Positions 6,201 through 8,684 of a stretch of DNA of 8,684 bases are shown piece by piece. The stretch's first letter is position 1. Each line of letters begins with the position of its first letter. Under the pieces are notes generated by a model. It made no database searches. It had not been told where the DNA came from and was given only the letters and a program-made list of their open reading frames with translations. The translations under genes and the position numbers were made by a program. Source of the DNA: a bacterium (GTDB taxonomy: Bacteria; Actinomycetota; Actinomycetes; Actinomycetales; Actinomycetaceae); assembly GCA_030544165.1 (NCBI GenBank), contig JAUNRP010000079.1, forward strand, positions 1 through 8,684, given 5' to 3'.

Positions 6201-8684
6201 GGTGGTGTTGGTAGCCAAGCGCGGGGACCTCTCGGACCAGTTGGTGCTGAGCGCGGCGGCGGAGCGCCCGAATGGTCCGCTCCGGCGGCCGCCGGTGCCG
6301 GCGGAGGTGCCCGAGGTTTCAGGCGAGGTTGCGCTGCCGAGCGGCTACGGCGGGTTCGTGGATGGCGGCCGGGAGTACGCGATCGCCACCTCGGCGCGGC
6401 ACCACACTCCGGCGCCATGGACCAACGTGGTGGCCAACGCCGAGTTCGGATTCCACGCCACCGCGGAGGGGGCCGGGTACACGTGGTGGGGGAACTCGCG
6501 GGACAACCAGCTCACGCCGTGGCGGAACCAGCCGATCGAATCGCCGGTCTCCGAGGTGCTGTACGTGCAGGACCTGCGTTCGGGCACGGCGGCGTCCCTG
6601 GGATCGCGGGCGGTGCCCGGCGGGGAGCACGAGACGCGGCACGGTTTCGGGTACACGGAGCACTCCGTGAAGTTCGGGGCGCTGGAGGTCTCGCAGACCA
6701 TGTTCGTGCCGCTCGAGGGGGCGGTGAAGGCGGCGATCGTCCGCGTGGTGAACACGAGCCCCGTGGCCCGCGCGGTGCGGCTGACCTGGTACGCGGAGCC
6801 GGTGCTGGGCCAGAGCCAGACGGCGGCCTCGCGGCACCTGATCACCTCCGTGGACGAGCGGACCGGCGCGCTGGTGGTGCGCAACCCGTGGAGCCCTTCG
6901 CTGCCTGGGCAGGCGGCGTTCGTGGATATGGAGGGGCGCCAGGGATCGTGGACCGGGGACCGGGCCGAGTTCCTGGGCCGGCACGGGAGCGTGGCGGCGC
7001 CCGCGGCCATCCGGCGGAAGGCAGCGGGAGCGCGTGGTTCGGCGGGGGCCGCGGGTGGGGGCGCGGGCGCGACGCGCGGGCCGGGTGGGTCTGCTCCGGC
7101 GGGCTCGTCAGCGGCCGCGCGCGGGCCGGCGAGCGGGGTGCGCGGGGAGCCCACGGGCTCCGTCACCGGCAACCTCGCCGCTCCGCTCTCCGGGCGCGTG
7201 GGCGCCGGGATGGACCCCTGCCTCGCGATGGCGCGGGACGTGGAGGTGGGCCCGGGCGAGACCGCGGAGGTGGTGATCACCTTTGGCGCTGCGGCCGCGG
7301 CGGATGAGGTGGCCGGGCTCGTGGATGCCCACCGCGCCACGGACTGGAACGCGGAGCTGGAGGCCGTCCGCCAGCACTGGGACCGGATCCTGGGGATGGT
7401 GCAGGTGCGCACCCCGGACCCGGCGTTCGATGTGCTGATGAACGGCTGGCTGCTCTACCAGACCATCGCGTGCCGCATCACGGCCCGCTCCGGCTACTAC
7501 CAGGCCTCCGGCGCGTACGGGTTCCGGGACCAGCTCCAGGACTCGATGACCTCCGTACTCGTGGACCCGGCCGTAGCCCGCGCGCATTTGCTGATCGCCG
7601 CCGGCCGCCAGTTCCGCGAGGGGGACGTGCAGCACTGGTGGCTGCCCGCCACCGGCGCCGGGATCCGCACCCGGATCACCGACGACGTGGTCTGGCTCTC
7701 CTACGTGACCGCCCACTACCTGCGGGTCACCGGGGACTTCTCCGTGCTGGAGGAGTGGGTGCCGTTCCTCGAGGGCGATGAGCTCGCGGAGGGCGAGCAC
7801 GAACGCTACTTCCAGCCGGAGACCTCCGAGGAGGGGGCCACCCTCTACGAGCACTGCCTGCTCGGGCTGCGCCACGCGATGCGCTACGGCTTCCATGGGC
7901 TGCCGCTCATGGGAACCGGAGACTGGAACGACGGCATGAACAGGGTGGGCGAGGACGGACGCGGCGAGTCCGTCTGGCTGGGATGGTTCCTCGCCACCGC
8001 ACTCCAGGAGTTCGGTGAGGTGGCGGACCAACGGGGGGACGCCGTCGTCGTGAAGGAACTGGCGGAGGAGCGGGAGAGGCTGCTCGCGGCGCTCGAGGCG
8101 GAGGGCTGGGACGGGGCGTGGTACCGGCGCGGGTACTTCGATGATGGGACGCCGCTCGGGTCCGCCGGCCGGGAGGAGTGCCGGATTGATGCGATTGCGC
8201 AGTCGTGGGCGGTGCTGAGTGGGGGTGCGCGGCCGGACCGGGCGCGGATGGCGATGGAGGCGGTGCAGCGGGAGCTCGAGGAACCACATGTGGGGATCCT
8301 GAAGCTGTTCACGCCGCCGTTCGAGCACTCGGATCCGGATCCCGGCTACATCCGCGCGTACCCGCCGGGCGTGCGGGAGAACGGCGGGCAGTACACGCAC
8401 GGGGCGCTGTGGTCCGTGTTCGCGTGGGCGCGGCTGGGGCGCGTGGACCGGGCGCATGAGATCTTCTCGATGCTGAATCCGGTGAACCATGCGCGGGATC
8501 GCGCGGCGGCGGATGTGTATGCCGTGGAGCCGTACGTGGTGGCGGCGGACGTGTACTCGGTGGCGCCGTTCGAGGGGAAGGGCGGCTGGACCTGGTACAC
8601 CGGTTCGGCGGGATGGATGTACCGGGCCGGGTTGGAGGCGGTGCTCGGGGTGCGGCGCGAGGCGGGGGCTCTGGTGGTGACGCC
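295..8684 (+). CDS. ndvB: Cyclic beta-1,2-glucan synthase (GT84-GH189-GH94), 3' end cut off by window
   Basis: This giant inner-membrane enzyme polymerises glucose from UDP-glucose into beta-1,2-glucan, trims it and cyclises it. The frame is open for 2796 codons without a stop; characterised Brucella and rhizobial homologues are about 2800-2870 residues, so only a short C-terminal piece is missing. Seen in order: an N-terminal conserved region with SPAAEWFVDNFH and LPKLGPGFLEGHPR; two membrane helices (about 405-457); GT84 with DAD at 620-622, GKGIYEL and RVHRW at 768-772; four more hydrophobic segments (about 806-978); a glycoamylase/GH189-like module with WGVSESGF and MAHHSGMT; and two beta-sandwiches and a GH94 barrel with GTGDWNDGMN at 2540-2549 and GGWTWYTGSAGWMYR near the end. 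GTG295 is chosen because GAAGGAGG ends four bases upstream. An in-frame GTG at 211 lacks such a site, and GTG316 is too far away. The symbol follows the rhizobial name. The family is certain by motif order; the product's ring size and role here are inference. Confidence 0.96.
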   Translation, partial: MSPRSPGVNPLPRRSRAPWDDESVIRGPRFSEEQLARHAHALADSHLTLRKATPVVSLLNRMRENVRVLAANYDAVMAGNPTEEPISPAAEWFVDNFHAIERQAQLVRRDLPQSYFRLLPKLGPGFLEGHPRMFGIMWAYVAHTDSAFDPDQLARYIQAYSSRSPLELGELWAAAINLRILLVENARRISTGIVTAGRERIRANQLADQLLGIATTNQPPLSLDQAFPGWRTHEPTLPFAVQLMRRLSEGPAAEAVTWIHQKLADRGLDPEAAVQLELAKQSRATFTMRNIVVSLRRLDDVDWEAWLETVSAVERELRRTPGYADQDFATRNLHRSQIERLARGSDQDELTITRRAARFAAEGMDEVGQHVGYWLLDRGAPLLEDAIGYRPRPRERLIAAVQRAGVGGYVAAVVFATLALTALATWSITTAWAGLAPWPSLLLGVLLALPISEFVVARLGTRLTRLIPSYPMPELRLDEGVPEEYRTLVVVPTMITSKDAVRETLETLETHFLGNDTGEIYFAAATDWGDSQTQLTQADLDLLEEVRSGVGELNASYGERFLLFHRERRWNEREGVWMGWERKRGKLEELNRVLRGDATTSITTIEGRIPGPFRYVITLDADTKLPRTAAKRLVGKIAHPLNAAHFASDDPKAAVIRGYTILQPRVTPSLPADEETSSFQLLYSTRQGFDSYTFAVADLYQDLFDEGSFAGKGIYELEPLERALAGEIPENAVLSHDLLEGNYSRSGYVSDVEVVEEHPTSYGVHLSRVHRWTRGDWQLLPWIAGRRSRRMSGLGRWKMVDNLRRSLAPILGVISILVGAFLLQTGPLGAWVGVVAATVVLPQLLPALRSLLGMRRGFTVRSQVRAVTRDISQGLSVGLLDFTFLAHTAAAMVDAIARTLWRLGISRTNLLEWTTAAAAGRSAKGGLPWFARSMAPGLIPPAVLGIATILNPDLSGATLVPLVLWMLAPVAAWLISRPVEKVERSASRETGAQLRAIARRTWRYFEVFVGPESSDLPPDNFQEDPADRVAHRTSPTNIGMYYLSAVAARDLGWIGWADLTDRLFATIRTQISLDHYRGHLFNWYDTATTRPLNPRYISSVDSGNLAGHLIALANACTELATHNPISDDVRPGVLDTLTCAAESGGGAAPDLAGLRQAVAAVPVGAGRDAEQAAWEEVLAVVVGMEERAPAGSDVRDWLVAVAGTVRSRLRDLRLTEGEREAARTRLRWVEAEARREVEAMDFRLVFDDERELLSVGFNPDTEELDAATYDLLASECRLASFVGIAKGDLRTKHWGRLGRGLTAVEGRATLLSWSGSMFEYLMPALVMRSPAGGLLATTMERVVARQREYGEELGIPWGVSESGFNARDRELNYQYSPFGVPGLGIVRGLADNVVIAPYATGLAAQLDPEAALENYRALEEFGARGRYGYYEAVDFTPERLRRGERCAVVKNYMAHHSGMTIVAIHNVLTGGTMREWFHCEPMVRAAELLLHEAEPRVAPVVHARTDELDPARERKVRAVTPTTDRRFVGAALDRRTIGALSNGRLTLTATPVGGTHVRWNGVALTRWHPDLTTDSSGVALFIRDRASGAFHIPTEYPLFEGGATTTALFAEDSILFHRTENRVTTALEHHISPEADVWVQEVTVRNQGPATVDLEVTSAAELALARPGDDDAHPAFSKMFVRTEFRDGVLLATRRQRSSSDPEVWVAQFVTAAEEPGIVGPDPDAGVGVETDGRAFIGRGRSLRNPAQVIGRLEPSGTTGYVMEPVLSLTVPLAVPAAGRGGFHLWTAVAASEEDVLRLVDQHRSAGAFERLKALAFTTAQGQLRHLGITPNEAAMFQSLAGVVLYPDPAMRASAEVLESAGSQADLWALGISGDLPIVVVRIDDEEDIDLVRQAVRAFEYLRLHRIAADLVLLAERGGYLAGLQRRLEELAGSIQPRTGNPDSTGHVFVVRRDLAPVAALDALFGAAAVVLVAKRGDLSDQLVLSAAAERPNGPLRRPPVPAEVPEVSGEVALPSGYGGFVDGGREYAIATSARHHTPAPWTNVVANAEFGFHATAEGAGYTWWGNSRDNQLTPWRNQPIESPVSEVLYVQDLRSGTAASLGSRAVPGGEHETRHGFGYTEHSVKFGALEVSQTMFVPLEGAVKAAIVRVVNTSPVARAVRLTWYAEPVLGQSQTAASRHLITSVDERTGALVVRNPWSPSLPGQAAFVDMEGRQGSWTGDRAEFLGRHGSVAAPAAIRRKAAGARGSAGAAGGGAGATRGPGGSAPAGSSAAARGPASGVRGEPTGSVTGNLAAPLSGRVGAGMDPCLAMARDVEVGPGETAEVVITFGAAAAADEVAGLVDAHRATDWNAELEAVRQHWDRILGMVQVRTPDPAFDVLMNGWLLYQTIACRITARSGYYQASGAYGFRDQLQDSMTSVLVDPAVARAHLLIAAGRQFREGDVQHWWLPATGAGIRTRITDDVVWLSYVTAHYLRVTGDFSVLEEWVPFLEGDELAEGEHERYFQPETSEEGATLYEHCLLGLRHAMRYGFHGLPLMGTGDWNDGMNRVGEDGRGESVWLGWFLATALQEFGEVADQRGDAVVVKELAEERERLLAALEAEGWDGAWYRRGYFDDGTPLGSAGREECRIDAIAQSWAVLSGGARPDRARMAMEAVQRELEEPHVGILKLFTPPFEHSDPDPGYIRAYPPGVRENGGQYTHGALWSVFAWARLGRVDRAHEIFSMLNPVNHARDRAAADVYAVEPYVVAADVYSVAPFEGKGGWTWYTGSAGWMYRAGLEAVLGVRREAGALVVT
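1507..1665 (+). other. Encoded membrane helices 1 and 2
   Basis: Residues about 405-427 and 433-457 are two hydrophobic stretches rich in Val, Ala and Leu (for example GGYVAAVVFATLALTALA). They are separated by a short Trp-containing turn. They lie just before the GT84 domain, where Brucella Cgs has its first membrane pair, and anchor the N-terminal region and the glycosyltransferase on the cytosolic side of the membrane. Boundaries are by eye. Confidence 0.75.
1753..2664 (+). other. Encoded GT84 glucosyltransferase domain
   Basis: Residues about 487-790 form the processive UDP-glucose-dependent beta-1,2-glucosyltransferase. The expected D, DxD, D/E, (Q/R)xxRW order is visible: TDWGDS with D527 and D530; TLDADT with D620 and D622 (metal and UDP binding); SHDLLEG with D737 as the candidate base; and RVHRW at 768-772 followed by TRGDWQLLPW. 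FAGKGIYEL near 709-717 is a further family signature. In Brucella Cgs this domain also starts synthesis by self-glucosylation. All key acidic residues are present, so activity is expected. Confidence 0.9.
2710..3228 (+). other. Encoded membrane helices 3 to 6
   Basis: Hydrophobic segments at residues about 806-825, 828-850, 937-953 and 958-976 make two further helix pairs, giving six in all, as reported for Brucella Cgs. The intervening stretch (about 860-930) contains the conserved RTNLLEWTTAAAA motif. RRTWRYFEVFVGPE follows directly after the last helix and leads into the cyclisation module. Helix ends are approximate. Confidence 0.7.
3301..4734 (+). other. Encoded GH189-like (glycoamylase) cyclisation module
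   Basis: Residues about 1003-1480 match the glycoamylase-like module of these synthases. Work on the Thermoanaerobacter italicus enzyme assigned ring closure to this module by retaining transglycosylation (family GH189). Visible signatures are LPPDNFQEDP and AHRTSPTNIGMYYLS at the start, a variable helical segment (about 1105-1240), GRATLLSWSGSMFEYLMP, WGVSESGF with E1361, YGYYEAVDF with E1431, and KNYMAHHSGMT ending at 1460. E1361 and E1431 are my candidates for the catalytic pair by position and context. This assignment is inference, not an alignment. Confidence 0.8.
4852..7299 (+). other. Encoded GH94-type beta-sandwich regions and linker
   Basis: Residues about 1520-1790 form a first beta-rich, Glyco_transf_36-like region (GRLTLTATPVGGTHVRWNGVALTRW in the first part). 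A helical stretch follows, with PNEAAMFQSLAGVVLYPDP and the family-typical LWALGISGDLPIVVVRI near 1868-1884. A second beta-sandwich (about 2015-2335) begins at SGYGGFVDGGREYAI and carries WTNVVANAEFGF and LTPWRNQP. These regions scaffold the phosphorylase barrel and probably help bind glucan. The second sandwich contains the low-complexity insert listed separately. Confidence 0.75.
7018..7185 (+). other. Encoded Ala/Gly/Pro/Ser-rich insert in the GH94 part
   Basis: Residues 2242-2297 break the usual family run from FLGRxGSxAAPAAIRR to LSGRVGAGMDPC. Of the 56 residues, 16 are Ala, 16 Gly, 6 Ser and 5 Pro, with five basic residues and almost nothing hydrophobic. That predicts a flexible, disordered loop. 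The frame is intact on both sides and the flanks rejoin the family pattern cleanly, so it is an in-frame insertion rather than a frameshift. That homologues lack it is from memory of the family. Confidence 0.65.
7327..8684 (+). other. Encoded GH94 phosphorylase catalytic barrel, incomplete
   Basis: Residues about 2345-2796 form the alpha-barrel that shortens linear beta-1,2-glucan by phosphorolysis and so sets ring size. Visible are a linker helix ending WDRILGMVQV, YGFRDQLQD at 2408-2416, EGDVQHWW at 2442-2449, TDDVVWL from 2462, GTGDWNDGMN at 2540-2549 with the expected general acid in DWND (D2546 likely), GESVWLGWFLA, RENGGQYTHGALW at 2694-2706 and GGWTWYTGSAGWMYR at 2763-2777. The frame leaves the window inside the segment that leads to the C-terminal beta-domain; its stop codon is not seen. 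Confidence 0.88.

Noticed and set aside
7108..8490. 460-codon minus-strand open frame opposite the GH94 barrel
   Set aside because: Same reason: the opposite strand encodes DWND and other GH94 motifs continuously, and this frame shows only Arg/Pro/His-rich sequence.

Overview
The window is essentially one gene. A single uninterrupted open frame (frame 1) starts at a GTG at position 295 behind a strong Shine-Dalgarno sequence. It runs off the right edge at 8684: 2796 complete codons plus two bases, with no stop. The protein is recognisable along its whole length as a cyclic beta-1,2-glucan synthase (NdvB/Cgs/ChvB family). This is a giant polytopic membrane enzyme that builds a beta-1,2-glucan from UDP-glucose, trims it to length and closes it into a ring.

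The DNA is extremely GC-rich, with C or G at almost every third codon position, a GTG start and a GGAGG-type ribosome site. This suggests a high-GC actinobacterium, although composition alone cannot exclude another high-GC phylum. No second gene is present to refine the assignment.

Layout: positions 1-294 are an intergenic or upstream-gene-end region. It is dominated by a 17-base C tract, a 12-base G tract and several strong, mutually exclusive inverted repeats, followed by about 140 bases of ordinary-looking leader. Positions 295-8684 encode, in order: an N-terminal conserved helical region; membrane helices 1-2; the cytosolic GT84 glucosyltransferase (DAD and RxxRW motifs); membrane helices 3-6; a glycoamylase-like module equivalent to the GH189 cyclisation domain; a first beta-sandwich region; a second beta-sandwich interrupted by a roughly 56-residue Ala/Gly/Pro/Ser-rich insert; and a GH94 phosphorylase-type catalytic barrel with the DWND motif. 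Only the extreme C-terminus, probably under about 100 residues, is missing.

The modules describe one reaction cycle. GT84 elongates a beta-1,2-glucan chain, the GH94 module shortens it by phosphorolysis to set length, and the GH189-like module closes the ring by transglycosylation. The less expected points are the enzyme's presence in a probable Gram-positive, a sharp switch from C-ending to G-ending codons near 3670, the low-complexity insert in the GH94 part, and the structured homopolymer-rich upstream region. I see no mobile element, CRISPR array, tRNA or rRNA, and no evidence of a wholly new system.
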